This document shows, one piece after another, positions 33,238 to 43,219 of a stretch of 64,000 nucleotides of DNA (position 1 is the first letter of the stretch; every line of letters starts with the position of its first letter). Position numbers and translations under genes: made by a program. This stretch comes from Paenirhodobacter hankyongi (GTDB taxonomy: Bacteria; Pseudomonadota; Alphaproteobacteria; Rhodobacterales; Rhodobacteraceae), in contig NZ_RCHI01000011.1 in assembly GCF_003664585.1 (NCBI RefSeq), positions 1-64,000 of the forward strand, written 5' to 3'. The notes beneath the pieces were generated by a model. The model did no database searches, was not told where the DNA came from, and worked only from the letters and a program-made list of their open reading frames with translations.

Positions 33238-34779
33238 ATGGACCTTCTCGACGACAGCCCGGGCAGCGGCAATGCCCATGAATACACGGTTTCCGAGATC
33301 TCGGGCGCGGTGAAGCGCGTGATCGAGGGCGAGTTCGGCCGCGTGCGCGTGCGCGGCGAGGTCGGCCGCGTCAGCCGCCCGTCCTCGGGCCACATGTATT
33401 TCGACCTCAAGGACGCCAGCGCGGTGATCGCCGCGGTCAGCTGGAAAGGGCAGGTCGCGCGGATGCAGATCCGCCCCGAAGAGGGGATGGAGGTCATCGC
33501 CACCGGCCGCATGACCACCTTCCCGGGCCAGTCGAAATATCAGCTCATCGTCGATGACGTCGAACCCGCCGGGGCGGGGGCGCTGATGGCGATGCTCGAG
33601 GCGCGGCGGCGCGCGCTTGCCGCCGAGGGCCTGTTTGATGAGCACCGCAAGAAGCCGCTCCCCTGGTTGCCGGGCGTGATCGGCGTCGTCACCTCGCCCT
33701 CGGGCGCGGTCATTCGCGACATCCTGCATCGGCTGCGCGACCGCTTTCCGCGCCGTGTGCTGATCTGGCCGGTGGCGGTGCAGGGCCAGGCCTGCGCGCC
33801 CGAGGTGGCAGCGGCGATCCGCGGCTTCAACGCCCTGCCCGAGGGCGGCGCGATCCCGCGCCCTGATCTCATCATCGTCGCCCGTGGCGGCGGCTCGCTC
33901 GAGGATCTGTGGGGCTTCAACGAAGAGGCGGTGGTGCGCGCCGCGGCAGCAAGCCGGATTCCGCTGATCTCGGCGGTGGGGCACGAGACCGACACCACGC
34001 TGATCGATTTTGCCGCCGACCGCCGCGCGCCGACGCCGACCGCGGCGGCCGAGATCGCGGTGCCGGTGCGCGCCGATCTTGCCACCTGGCTCGCCGAGAC
34101 CGAGGCGCGGATGGCGCGCGCGGCGCGCTCCCGCGTCGAGGGCCAGGGCCAGCGGCTGCGCGACCTGTCGCGCGCCTTGGGCCGGCCAGAGACGCTGATC
34201 GCCCCGGCGCGGCAGCGCTTCGACCTGATGTCCGACCGGCTCGCCCCGGCGCTGCGGATGGTGACGGTGCGCAAGCGCGCAGGCTTTGCGCCGCTCGAGG
34301 CGCGGATCGCGCCGGCGATCCTGCGCCGCTACCTCGCGCAGGAGGGGCGCCGGCTTGAAACCCTGGCGGCGCGTCTGGCCCCGGCGCTCGCCCGCACCCG
34401 GCTCGAGGCGGAGCGGGCGAACACCCGCAACCGCGCGACGCTCGAAGGGCTGACGGACCGGCTCGCGCGCGCCCCGCAGGCCCGGCTTGCGGCGCTCGCC
34501 GAGAGGCTCGACCGGCTCGACCGGATGCGCCAGACGCTCGGCTATCGCGAGACGCTGAAGCGCGGCTATGCGGTGGTGCGGGCGGGCGAGACGCTCGTCA
34601 CCCGCGCGGCCGAGGCCGCGGCGGCCGCCACGCTGGAGATCGAGTTCCACGACGGCCGCGTGCCGGCCCATCCGGGCGAGGGGCACGCCCCCGCGCCAGG
34701 CCCCGCCGCGCCCGCAGCCCCCACGCCCCGCCGCCGGTCGCGCAAGGACGAGCCGCCGGAGCAGGGGAGCCTGTTCTGA
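33238..34779 (+). CDS. xseA: Exodeoxyribonuclease VII large subunit
   Basis: Catalytic subunit of the single-strand exonuclease VII. The 513-residue protein has an N-terminal OB fold ([20 protein letters not shown]), the catalytic domain with [40 protein letters not shown] and [20 protein letters not shown], then a long coiled-coil and an acidic/proline tail ending EQGSLF. ATG 33238 begins [12 protein letters not shown]. The small subunit xseB is not in the window. Confidence 0.95.
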   Translation: MDLLDDSPGSGNAHEYTVSEISGAVKRVIEGEFGRVRVRGEVGRVSRPSSGHMYFDLKDASAVIAAVSWKGQVARMQIRPEEGMEVIATGRMTTFPGQSKYQLIVDDVEPAGAGALMAMLEARRRALAAEGLFDEHRKKPLPWLPGVIGVVTSPSGAVIRDILHRLRDRFPRRVLIWPVAVQGQACAPEVAAAIRGFNALPEGGAIPRPDLIIVARGGGSLEDLWGFNEEAVVRAAAASRIPLISAVGHETDTTLIDFAADRRAPTPTAAAEIAVPVRADLATWLAETEARMARAARSRVEGQGQRLRDLSRALGRPETLIAPARQRFDLMSDRLAPALRMVTVRKRAGFAPLEARIAPAILRRYLAQEGRRLETLAARLAPALARTRLEAERANTRNRATLEGLTDRLARAPQARLAALAERLDRLDRMRQTLGYRETLKRGYAVVRAGETLVTRAAEAAAAATLEIEFHDGRVPAHPGEGHAPAPGPAAPAAPTPRRRSRKDEPPEQGSLF

Positions 34780-34938
34780 CCCCGCCGCGCCGGTGACGGC
34801 GGTCGGAGGAGTCTTCGGGCCAAGATGAAGCGCAACGGGCTGGTCTGAGGGCCGGGGGGATCGAGAGTGAACGCCCCTGGCTTTTTCCTGGCAAAAAACC
34901 TCACGCCGCCCGTGCCGCGGGGGACAGGGCCGGGCGCT

Positions 34939-35349
34939 TCAGACCCCCAGATCCGGCCCCGGGCAGTTCAGCGAGGTCGTGCTTTCCTTGAGCGAGATCA
35001 GCGGCTCGCCGTCGTCGCGCCCCTCGAACCGGGCGACAAGCCCCTCGGGGCTGTCGTGGAAGGTCCAGCACTGCAACGGCGTGTCGTCGTGATAGTCGAA
35101 GCAGATCTGGTCGCCCTGCTGGAACCAGTCGCCCTCGTGGCACTCGCCCTCGGCGAAGGCCCAGACGACCTTGTGGCCGGGGCGGTATTCCTCGATGCCA
35201 TAGACCTGCCCGCCGGCGGAATAGGTGATCGTCTTGCCCTGCGTCCGGGCGTCGAACTCCTCGGCGGTCATCGGCGGGCCGATCTCGGCCGCGGCAAGCG
35301 GCACCGCGGCGAGGGCGAGGAGAAGGGGCAGGATCAGGCGGGCGCGCAT
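34939..35349 (-). CDS. Small secreted protein, function unknown
   Basis: A 136-residue protein with a clear signal peptide (RLILPLLLALAAVPLAAA, cleavage near residue 21). The mature part contains the phrase TYSAGGQVYGIEEYRPGHKV and three cysteines (GECHEGDW, DQICFDYH, PLQCWTF), plus a fourth near the C-terminus (LNCPG), so two periplasmic disulfides are likely. It looks like a beta-rich domain with conserved Trp/Cys positions. Similar short proteins occur widely in Rhodobacterales without known function. No operon partner is evident; alkB-like is 75 bp upstream on the same strand. Confidence 0.75.
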   Translation of the reverse strand: MRARLILPLLLALAAVPLAAAEIGPPMTAEEFDARTQGKTITYSAGGQVYGIEEYRPGHKVVWAFAEGECHEGDWFQQGDQICFDYHDDTPLQCWTFHDSPEGLVARFEGRDDGEPLISLKESTTSLNCPGPDLGV

Positions 35350-35424
35350 CGCGGGGTCTCCGGTTCGGTCGCGCCAGCTTGCCCCGGATCGGCGCGCCGG
35401 AAAAGCCAAAGCGCCGTGAACGGG

Positions 35425-36567
35425 CTAAAGCCCGCGGGCGGGCTTGCGCAGGGCGCGGGCCCGGGGGTCCATCACCCGGTGCCACAGCGCCGGGATCAGC
35501 GCGAGCGTCGCCATCGCCGGCAGCGAGCGGGGCAGCATCGGCCGCCCCTCGGCCGCGGTCTCGCCAAGGCGCAACTCGGGGTAGGGCCGGGCCGGATGGG
35601 CGTGGTGGTCCGAATGGCGCGGCGCGTTCAGCATCCACAGTGACGAGACCGGATCGGGCGCGTCCCAGCTGTGGCGGGCGCTGACGGGCTCGTATTGCCC
35701 GGTCCCGGTCTGCGCGCGCTCGAGCCCGTAATGCTGCACGTAATCTGCGAGCAGGATCTGCATCTGCGCGTAAAGGCAGAGCGCGAGATAGGCGAGCACC
35801 CCGGCAAGGCCGAAGAGCAGCCCGACGAGGAGCACGCACCAGATCGCGCCGAGGACATAGCTGACATAGGGGTTCACCGCGGCAAGCCGGGCGCGCCAGT
35901 CCTCTGGCGCAAGGCGCTTGCGCCGCGCCTCTTCCATCTGCCATCCGGCAATGAAGGCGCCGGTCCAGGCCTGCGGCGCGAAGGCCCAGAAGCTTTCGCC
36001 CAGCACGGCGCTGTTCGGGTCGTCGCGGGTGGCGACGAAGCGATGATGCACCAGCCGGTGCGCCGAGGCGTGATGGCCGTAGAGCAGCGAGATATAGACC
36101 CATTTGCCCAGCACGAAGAGCCGCTTGTCGGCGCGGTGGATGAGCTCGTGCGCGTTCGAGTTCGACACCTGCCCGAAGAACAGACCGCAGGCGAAGAAGA
36201 GCGCGATGCGGGCCGGAAACGACAGCCCCGTCGCCCCGGACAGCGCCGCGACGCCCAGGAGCAGCAGTCCGAAATGCGCCACTGCCAGCGCCACCGAGAG
36301 CCGGTCGGCGGCGGGAAACTCGCAGCCCCCGGGGGCGTCGGGGGCGGCATGGGCGATCAGACGGTCAAGGGCATAGATCAGCCCGCCGATCCAGGCGACG
36401 GCGAGCCAGGGCCAGAGCCCGCCGAAGAACGCGCCAAGCACGATGAGCGGCACCGGCGCGAAGGTCACGGCGGCGAAGAGGTCGATCCCGGGCACGGCAT
36501 GCCCGATCGTGCGCAGCCCCTGCGCGAGTCCGGCAAGGCGGGCGGAAAGGTCGGGACGGTCTGACAT
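35425..36567 (-). CDS. alkB: AlkB-family membrane di-iron alkane monooxygenase
   Basis: Integral-membrane hydroxylase of 380 residues. The histidine clusters that bind the two irons are all present in AlkB spacing: HELIHR, GHHASAHRLVHH, DYVQHYGLER and RHSDHHAHP, with the ATRDDPNSAVLGESFWAF block between them. Four to six transmembrane helices precede and separate them. AlkB hydroxylates alkane ends using rubredoxin; no rubredoxin or rubredoxin reductase gene is adjacent. The physiological substrate is uncertain. ATG 36567 was chosen by AlkB-like length. Confidence 0.88.
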   Translation of the reverse strand: MSDRPDLSARLAGLAQGLRTIGHAVPGIDLFAAVTFAPVPLIVLGAFFGGLWPWLAVAWIGGLIYALDRLIAHAAPDAPGGCEFPAADRLSVALAVAHFGLLLLGVAALSGATGLSFPARIALFFACGLFFGQVSNSNAHELIHRADKRLFVLGKWVYISLLYGHHASAHRLVHHRFVATRDDPNSAVLGESFWAFAPQAWTGAFIAGWQMEEARRKRLAPEDWRARLAAVNPYVSYVLGAIWCVLLVGLLFGLAGVLAYLALCLYAQMQILLADYVQHYGLERAQTGTGQYEPVSARHSWDAPDPVSSLWMLNAPRHSDHHAHPARPYPELRLGETAAEGRPMLPRSLPAMATLALIPALWHRVMDPRARALRKPARGL

Positions 36568-36676
36568 GGCACTGCTCTCGGCGCGTCTTCTGGCGTTTCG
36601 GGGCAGTCTAGCGCAAAATCGGGCCAAGTCAGGGCGAAGGCTTGCCGCAGGGCGGATTTTCTGCACGACTGTGGAC

Positions 36677-37306
36677 ATGAGCCTATTGACCGATCCGCTT
36701 TTCCTGATCGCGGCCGCGCTGGCGGTGCTGTATCTGCTGCGCTTTGCCGCGGCCGCGGCAAGCTGGCCGAAGACCGCGGTGAAGACGCTGTCGGTGGCGC
36801 TGCTGGCCGCCATCGCACTGCGCGCGGGGGCGCCGCTGTCGCTCTCGCTTGGGCTGATGCTGGGGGCGCTTGGCGATTTCTGCCTGTCGCGGCCGGGGCG
36901 GGGGATGTTCCTTGCCGGTATGGCGGGGTTTGCGGCGGGGCATCTGGCCTATCTCGCGCTGTTCCTTGGGCTGGGCGCCGGGGCGCCGCCGTTGCTGCCG
37001 GCGCTGGCGCTGCTGCTTGTCGTCGGTGCCGCGGTGCTGTGGATCGCGCCGCGGGCCGAGGGGATGGTTGCGCCGGTGCGCGGCTATATCGTGGTGATTG
37101 CGGCGATGACGCTCGCGGCGCTCGGGCTTCCGGGCGCGCCGCGGCTCGTCTTCGGCGCGCTCGTCTTCGTCGCCTCGGACTTCGTTCTCGCGCTGCTGCT
37201 CTTCGTGCTGGCGCCCGGGCGCGGCGCGCGGGCGGCGGCCTTTCTCGTCTGGGCGCTCTACTGGCCGGCGCAGGCCTTGATCCTTGCGGGCGGGCTTCTG
37301 CCCTGA
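36677..37306 (+). CDS. YhhN-family membrane protein (lysoplasmalogenase-like)
   Basis: A 209-residue protein with about eight hydrophobic helices and the YhhN/TMEM86 fingerprint SLGLMLGALGDFCLSRPGRG and MFLAGMAGFAAGHLAYLALF. Animal TMEM86B hydrolyses lysoplasmalogen; bacterial members are only partly studied. The C-terminal half keeps the family's charged residue in FVASDFVLALLLF. Start ATG 36677; divergent from alkB with 109 bp between. Confidence 0.83.
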   Translation: MSLLTDPLFLIAAALAVLYLLRFAAAAASWPKTAVKTLSVALLAAIALRAGAPLSLSLGLMLGALGDFCLSRPGRGMFLAGMAGFAAGHLAYLALFLGLGAGAPPLLPALALLLVVGAAVLWIAPRAEGMVAPVRGYIVVIAAMTLAALGLPGAPRLVFGALVFVASDFVLALLLFVLAPGRGARAAAFLVWALYWPAQALILAGGLLP

Positions 37307-37360
37307 GCCCTTCCATCGCGCGCCCGCATCCAGTAGGTGAAAGGAAACGGAGGTCCCCCG

Positions 37361-38410
37361 ATGTCGTTCTTTTCCAAGCTCAAGTCGCGCCTGACCCGGT
37401 CCTCCTCGAGGCTTGAGGAGGGGCTCGAGGCGATCGTCGCCGAAAGCGCCGAGACCGAGGCGCCCGAAGCGGCGGCCCCCGAAGCGCCGGCGCCGGCGCC
37501 TTCCGCCCCGGCCGAAGAGGCGCGCAAGCCCGGTTTCCTCGGCCGGCTGCTGGGCCGCACGGGCGAGGAGGCGCCGCGCCGTGTTCTCGACGATGCGATG
37601 CTCGAAAGCCTCGAGGAGCTGCTGATCACCTCCGACATGGGGGTGGACACCGCGCTGCGGGTCACCGCGAACCTTGCCGAGGGCCGGATGGGGCGCAAGC
37701 TCTCGGTGCCCGAGATCAAGGCGCTTCTGGCCGCGGAAATCGCCCGGATCATGGAGCCTGTCGCCCGGCCGATGCCGCTTTACGCCAAGCGCCCGCAGGT
37801 GGTGCTGGTCGTCGGCGTGAACGGCTCGGGCAAGACCACGACGATCGGCAAGCTCGCCTCGCAGTTCCGCGCCGCGGGCAAGACGGTGGTGATCGCCGCG
37901 GGCGACACCTTCCGCGCGGCGGCCGTCGAACAGCTGAAGGTCTGGGGCGAGCGCGCCGGCGTGCCGGTGCTGACCGCGCCCGAGGGCTCGGACCCGGCCT
38001 CGCTTGCCTTCGACGCGATGACGAAGGCGCAGGAGGATGGGGCCGACCTTCTGATGATCGACACCGCCGGGCGGCTGCAGAACCGCGCCGACCTGATGGA
38101 GGAGCTGGCGAAGATCGTCCGGGTGATCCGCAAGAAGGACCCCGACGCGCCGCACAACACGCTTTTGGTGCTCGATGCCACCACCGGGCAGAACGCGCTG
38201 AGCCAGGTCGAGATCTTCTCGAAGATCGCCGATGTCTCGGGGCTGGTGATGACCAAGCTCGACGGCACGGCGAAGGGCGGTGTCCTGGTGGCGCTCGCCG
38301 ACAAGTTCGGCCTGCCGATCCATGCGATCGGGGTGGGCGAGCAGATCGACGACCTCGCCCCCTTCGACCCCGAGGAGTTCGCCCGCGCGCTGGTGGGGGT
38401 GGAGGACTGA
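37361..38410 (+). CDS. ftsY: Signal recognition particle receptor FtsY
   Basis: GTPase that docks SRP-bound ribosomes at the membrane. The 349-residue protein has a short acidic Ala/Glu/Pro-rich A domain (residues about 15-60), an N domain, and the G domain with P-loop VGVNGSGKTTTIGKLA, DTFRAAAVEQL, the DTAGR motif (LLMIDTAGRLQNRADL) and TKLDGTAKGG. ATG 37361 was chosen because GGAGG lies seven bases before it; the frame extends eight codons further up without a better site. Confidence 0.96.
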   Translation: MSFFSKLKSRLTRSSSRLEEGLEAIVAESAETEAPEAAAPEAPAPAPSAPAEEARKPGFLGRLLGRTGEEAPRRVLDDAMLESLEELLITSDMGVDTALRVTANLAEGRMGRKLSVPEIKALLAAEIARIMEPVARPMPLYAKRPQVVLVVGVNGSGKTTTIGKLASQFRAAGKTVVIAAGDTFRAAAVEQLKVWGERAGVPVLTAPEGSDPASLAFDAMTKAQEDGADLLMIDTAGRLQNRADLMEELAKIVRVIRKKDPDAPHNTLLVLDATTGQNALSQVEIFSKIADVSGLVMTKLDGTAKGGVLVALADKFGLPIHAIGVGEQIDDLAPFDPEEFARALVGVED

Positions 38411-38428
38411 AGCGGCGATGACCCGGGG

Positions 38429-39013
38429 TCAGGCCATCGGGTCGGTGGGCGTGTGCCGGTGCCGCGCCTCGTCGTCGGGCGTCATCGGCAGGTCGGCATC
38501 CTCGTTCATCGCCCGCGTTGCGGGGCTTTCAAGTCGTTCCTCGATCCGGCGGAACACCCACAGCACGGTGACGGTGATGCCGGTCGCAAGCGCACCAAGC
38601 CCGATCCGCCCGGTGCCGCAGGCAAGCCCCACCGCACCGGCAAGCCACATGCTGGCCCCGGTCGTCAGCCCGCGCACCCGCCCGCCCGAGGTGATGATCG
38701 TGCCGGCGGCCAGGAAGGCGACGCCCGAGGTGACGGCGCCGATCAGCCGCACGATGTCCGAGCGCGCGCCGCTTGCCGCCCCCTCGGTGCGCGAGATGTC
38801 GACGAGTTCGAGCGCAATCAGCGCGAAGAGCGAGGCGGCGACGGCGATCAGCATGTGGGTGCGCAGCCCGGCCGGCTTGTGGTGCCATTCCCGCTCGAAA
38901 CCGATCGTGCCGCCAAGGGCGAGCGCGGCCAGCATCCGCATCGTCGCCACCGAAGGTGGCGTGGCGGTGAAGGAGTCGGACAGGTCGGTCCAGAGCTGCG
39001 ACAGGATCTGCAT
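38429..39013 (-). CDS. MgtC/SapB-family membrane protein
   Basis: A 194-residue protein with the MgtC N-terminal membrane domain: LALGGTIGFEREWHHKPAGL, then RTHMLIAVAASLFALIALEL, and further helices around SGVAFLAAGTIITSGGRVRG and ASMWLAGAVGLACG. MgtC proteins act in Mg-limited growth and modulate F-ATP synthase in pathogens. The usual C-terminal ACT-like domain is missing, replaced by a short hydrophilic tail. The start at 39013 has GGAG seven bases ahead. Divergent from the permease gene with only 24 bp between. Confidence 0.88.
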   Translation of the reverse strand: MQILSQLWTDLSDSFTATPPSVATMRMLAALALGGTIGFEREWHHKPAGLRTHMLIAVAASLFALIALELVDISRTEGAASGARSDIVRLIGAVTSGVAFLAAGTIITSGGRVRGLTTGASMWLAGAVGLACGTGRIGLGALATGITVTVLWVFRRIEERLESPATRAMNEDADLPMTPDDEARHRHTPTDPMA

Positions 39014-39037
39014 CGGTGAACTCCGTGGAGGCAGTGC

Positions 39038-39943
39038 ATGAGTGACCTTATCGCCTCGCTCGAGGGCACGCCAGCGGGGCACCACGCGGCGCTCGCGCTC
39101 GCGCTGATGGCGGCCTTCCTGCATGCGCTCTTCGGGGCGCTGCAGAAGGGGCGGCACGATCCCTGGATCAGCCGCGCGGCGATCGACGCGAGCTATGGCC
39201 TGATTGCCGCGCCCTTCGCGCTGTTCGTCGTGCCCTGGCCCGAGCCGCACATGTGGCCGATCTTCGCCACGGTGGTGGTGATCCACATCGGCTACAAGTT
39301 CGCGCAGGCGATGACCTATGCCCGCGGCGCCTATACCGTGGTCTATCCGGTGGTGCGCGGCACCGCGCCGCTCTTTGCGGTGATCGGGGCCGGGCTGCTT
39401 TTCGGCGAGCATTTCACCCTGGGCCAATGGGCGGGGGTCGGGGTGCTGCTCGCGGGGATCTACGGGCTGGCGCTCTACAACCTGCGCCACGTCACGACGG
39501 GCCGCGAGACGATGGTGCCGGCGCTGGCGCTCGCGGTGCTGACCGGCGGATTCGTCGCGCTGTACACCACCTATGACGCCTATGGCATCCGCGCCACGGC
39601 CGATCCCTTCACCTTCCTTGCGTGGTTCTTCTTCCTCGACGGCTGGTTCATGCCGCTCGCCACCCTGCGGCGCTGGCGCCACGTTCCGGGCTCGGAACTG
39701 CTGCCCTTGCTGAAAAGGGGTGTGCTTGGCGCCTTTGTCGCCTATTTCTCCTTCGGTGCGATCATGCTCGCCACGCGGCTTGACCGGGTGGGCGAGGCCG
39801 CGGTGCTGCGCGAGACCTCGACGGTCTTCGCGGCGCTGATCGGCTGGCTCGTGCTGGGCGAGAAGGTCGGACCGCGGCGCACGGCGCTGATGGCGCTGAT
39901 CGCCGCCGGCGCGGTGATCGTGGAATTCGCGGGCAACCGCTGA
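39038..39943 (+). CDS. EamA/DMT-superfamily transporter
   Basis: A 301-residue inner-membrane protein with about ten helices in two EamA repeats (one begins near residue 18, the second near 160). Signature-like segments are YTVVYPVVRGTAPLFAVIGA and LRETSTVFAALIGWLVLGEK in matching positions of the two repeats. These transporters usually export metabolites, but the substrate is unknown. GGAGG precedes the start. The next gene follows after 14 bp, so the two may be co-transcribed. Confidence 0.87.
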   Translation: MSDLIASLEGTPAGHHAALALALMAAFLHALFGALQKGRHDPWISRAAIDASYGLIAAPFALFVVPWPEPHMWPIFATVVVIHIGYKFAQAMTYARGAYTVVYPVVRGTAPLFAVIGAGLLFGEHFTLGQWAGVGVLLAGIYGLALYNLRHVTTGRETMVPALALAVLTGGFVALYTTYDAYGIRATADPFTFLAWFFFLDGWFMPLATLRRWRHVPGSELLPLLKRGVLGAFVAYFSFGAIMLATRLDRVGEAAVLRETSTVFAALIGWLVLGEKVGPRRTALMALIAAGAVIVEFAGNR

Positions 39944-39957
39944 GAACGGATGACGAC

Positions 39958-40590
39958 ATGAGCGGCAAACGCAAGATCAATCCCTGGCTGAAGGCCGCAC
40001 TCGATTTCGGGCCGCTGCTGGTCTTCTTCATCGCCTTCAACCGGCTCAAGGACGCCCATGTCGCCTTTGGCGGGCAGAGCTATTCGGGCTTCGTGCTGGC
40101 CACGGCGATCTTCGTGCCGCTGCTCGTCGTCTCGACGCTGATCCTGTGGCGCCTCACCGGCCGGCTCTCGCCGATGCAGGTGGCGACGCTCGTTCTCGTC
40201 GTGGTCTTCGGCGGGCTCTCGGTGTGGTTCAACGACCCGCATTTCTTCAAGATGAAGCCGACGCTGATCTATCTGCTCTTCGCCGCGCTTCTGGGCTTCG
40301 GGCTGGCGCGCGGCAAGCCCTGGCTGCAGCTGGTGATGGAAGACGCGATCCCGATGCGGCACGAGGGCTGGATGATCCTGACGAAGCGGCTGGTGATCCT
40401 GTTCCTCGGCCTTGCCGTCGCGAACGAGGTGATCTGGCGCACCATGTCCGACGCCGCCTGGGTCAACTTCAAGACCTTCGGCCTGACGGTGCTGATGTTC
40501 GGCTTCTTCATGGGGCAGGGGAAGCTCTTCTCCCGCTACGCCGTTGAAAAGCCCGGCGAAGATGGCACCGAGGGCGGCGGAGAGGGTTGA
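39958..40590 (+). CDS. yciB: Septation protein A / inner-membrane protein YciB
   Basis: A 210-residue protein with five to six membrane helices. The YciB/IspZ signature is clear: LKAALDFGPLLVFFIAF at the N-terminus, KPTLIYLLFAALLGFGLARG, GWMILTKRLVILFLGLAVAN and NEVIWRTMSDAAWVNFK. YciB is involved in cell-envelope and septum integrity, interacting with elongation and division proteins in E. coli. The N-terminal half matches best; the C-terminal tail is acidic and Gly-rich. Likely co-transcribed with the EamA gene. Confidence 0.9.
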   Translation: MSGKRKINPWLKAALDFGPLLVFFIAFNRLKDAHVAFGGQSYSGFVLATAIFVPLLVVSTLILWRLTGRLSPMQVATLVLVVVFGGLSVWFNDPHFFKMKPTLIYLLFAALLGFGLARGKPWLQLVMEDAIPMRHEGWMILTKRLVILFLGLAVANEVIWRTMSDAAWVNFKTFGLTVLMFGFFMGQGKLFSRYAVEKPGEDGTEGGGEG

Positions 40591-40608
40591 TCTCGCCCGC
40601 GCCGCCCT

Positions 40609-40626
40609 TATTCAAACCCTTGAATA
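40609..40626. promoter_or_regulatory. Dyad TATTCAA-ACCC-TTGAATA upstream of metZ
   Basis: Perfect seven-base inverted repeat with a four-base spacer, 91 bp before the metZ start. The size fits an ArsR-type or similar dimeric regulator; alphaproteobacterial methionine genes are often under SahR/SamR or SAM-riboswitch control. No SAM-II riboswitch signature was found in the leader. Assignment is inference. Confidence 0.4.
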
Positions 40627-40716
40627 CAAGGCCGAATTGCAGGCCCGCGCGGCTGCGGCAGGTTGACGCGCCGGGCCCGCGGAGTTAGGCCGTGTCACCT
40701 TTTCAGGAGAGGGCCC

Positions 40717-41895
40717 ATGACGAAAGACTGGAACACCCGGACGAAACTCGTGCATGACGGCATCCGCCGCTCGCAATACGGCGAGATGGCCGAGGCGCTG
40801 TTCCTGACCCAGGGCTTCGTCTATCCCTCGGCCGAGGTCGCCGAGGCGCGCTTCATCTCCTCGGGCCCGGACGAGTTCATCTATGCCCGCTACGGCAACC
40901 CGACGACGCGGATGTTCGAGGACCGGATGGCGGCGATCGAGGGCACCGAAGACGGTTTCGCCTGTGCCTCGGGAATGGCCGCGATCAACGGCGCGCTGAT
41001 GGCGCTGGTGAAGCCGGGTGACCATGTCGTGGCGGCGCGGCAGATGTTCGGCTCGTGCCTGCATGTGCTCAAGGTGCTCGCGACCTTCGGTGTCGAGGTG
41101 ACGCTGATCGACGGCGCCGATCTGGCGAACTGGCGCGCGGCGGTGCGGCCCGAGACCAGGGTGTGCTTCTTCGAGAGCGTGTCGAACCCCGGGCTCGAGG
41201 TGATCGACATCAAGGGCGTGGCCGGGATCGCCCATGCTGTCGGCGCCGTGGTGGTGGTCGACAACGCCTTCGCCTCGCCGATCTTCTCGCGTGCGGTGGC
41301 GCTTGGTGCCGATGTCATCGTCTATTCCGCGACCAAGCATATCGACGGCGGCGGCCGGGTGCTGGGCGGCATCGTGCTTGGCACGCGCGACTTCATCCGC
41401 GGTCCGCTTGAAACCTATGTCAAGCACACCGGCGGCGCGATGAGCCCGTTCCACGCCTGGATCCTGCTCTCGGGCCTGCAGACGCTGGACCTGCGGGTGC
41501 GGGCGCAGGCGGCGAATGCGGTGGCGGTGGCCTCGGCGGTGGCGGGGCATGCAAAGCTTGCGCGCACCATCTATCCGGGGCTCGCCGACCATCCGCAGCA
41601 CGCCCTGGCGATGGAGCAGATGGGGGCGGGCGGCACGATGCTGTGCCTCGATCTGGCCGGCGGCAAGGCGGCGGCCTTCCGCTTCCTCGACGCGCTGCGG
41701 ATCGTCTCGATCTCGAACAACCTCGGCGATGCGAAGTCGATCGCGACCCATCCCGCGACCACGACGCACAAGAACCTGAGCGAGGAAGACCGCGCCACGA
41801 TCGGCATCACCGAGGGGCTGGTGCGGATCTCGATGGGGATCGAGGACACCACCGATCTGGTCGGGGACATCCGCGCGGCGCTGGACGCGGCCTGA
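40717..41895 (+). CDS. metZ: O-succinylhomoserine sulfhydrylase
   Basis: PLP enzyme of methionine synthesis, making homocysteine from O-succinylhomoserine and sulfide. The 392-residue protein belongs to the Cys/Met metabolism family: the PLP lysine is in VIYSATKHIDGGGRVLGG, phosphate-binding and substrate residues lie in YARYGNPTTRMFE and ACASGMAAINGALM, and THKNLSEEDRATIGITEGLV is typical near the C-terminus. MetZ-type wording distinguishes it from MetB/MetC, though specificity for succinyl or acetyl ester cannot be fixed by eye. ATG 40717 follows AGGAGAGGG. Confidence 0.9.
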   Translation: MTKDWNTRTKLVHDGIRRSQYGEMAEALFLTQGFVYPSAEVAEARFISSGPDEFIYARYGNPTTRMFEDRMAAIEGTEDGFACASGMAAINGALMALVKPGDHVVAARQMFGSCLHVLKVLATFGVEVTLIDGADLANWRAAVRPETRVCFFESVSNPGLEVIDIKGVAGIAHAVGAVVVVDNAFASPIFSRAVALGADVIVYSATKHIDGGGRVLGGIVLGTRDFIRGPLETYVKHTGGAMSPFHAWILLSGLQTLDLRVRAQAANAVAVASAVAGHAKLARTIYPGLADHPQHALAMEQMGAGGTMLCLDLAGGKAAAFRFLDALRIVSISNNLGDAKSIATHPATTTHKNLSEEDRATIGITEGLVRISMGIEDTTDLVGDIRAALDAA

Positions 41896-41910
41896 GTTTC
41901 CCTTGGACTT

Positions 41911-41945
41911 TCGCGGCCCCGGTCCCATATGGTCCGGGGCCGCGA
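41911..41945 (+). other. Perfect 12-bp hairpin between metZ and folE2
   Basis: TCGCGGCCCCGG (41911-41922) and CCGGGGCCGCGA (41934-41945) pair exactly around an eleven-base loop that itself holds the palindrome CCATATGG. It lies seven bases before the folE2 ribosome site and lacks a T-run. It could be an mRNA 3'/5' boundary, an attenuator or a protein site. Confidence 0.55.
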
Positions 41946-41961
41946 CCGACCGGAGGGACAG

Positions 41962-43071
<1,110 letters not shown>

Positions 43072-43079
43072 GACCGGGT

Positions 43080-43215
43080 CGGGGGGCGCTGCCCCCCGGC
43101 TTCGCCTCCCCCCGAGGTATTTTCCGCAAGATGAAAGCCGAGCGGGCGGTTTCATCTTGCCCGAAATACCTCGGGGGAGTCTCCGGCACGGAGACGGGGG
43201 CAGCGCCCCCTCCAC
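43080..43215. repeat. Large palindromic intergenic repeat (bidirectional terminator)
   Basis: Two nested inverted arms: GGGGGGCGCTGCCCCCC with CCCCCGAGGTATTTTCCGC and AAGATGAAA on the left; TTTCATCTTGC, CCGAAATACCTCGGGGG and GGGGGCAGCGCCCCC on the right, around a centre near 43143. It separates the convergent folE2 and RHH genes. Shared words with 1203-1316 mark it as a member of the repeat family scattered through Rhodobacteraceae genomes. Confidence 0.8.
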
Positions 43216-43219
43216 CAGT

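Noticed and set aside
40591-40716. SAM-II or SAM/SAH riboswitch in the metZ leader
   Set aside because: The leader lacks the conserved loop and pseudoknot words of these riboswitches; only a short dyad is visible.
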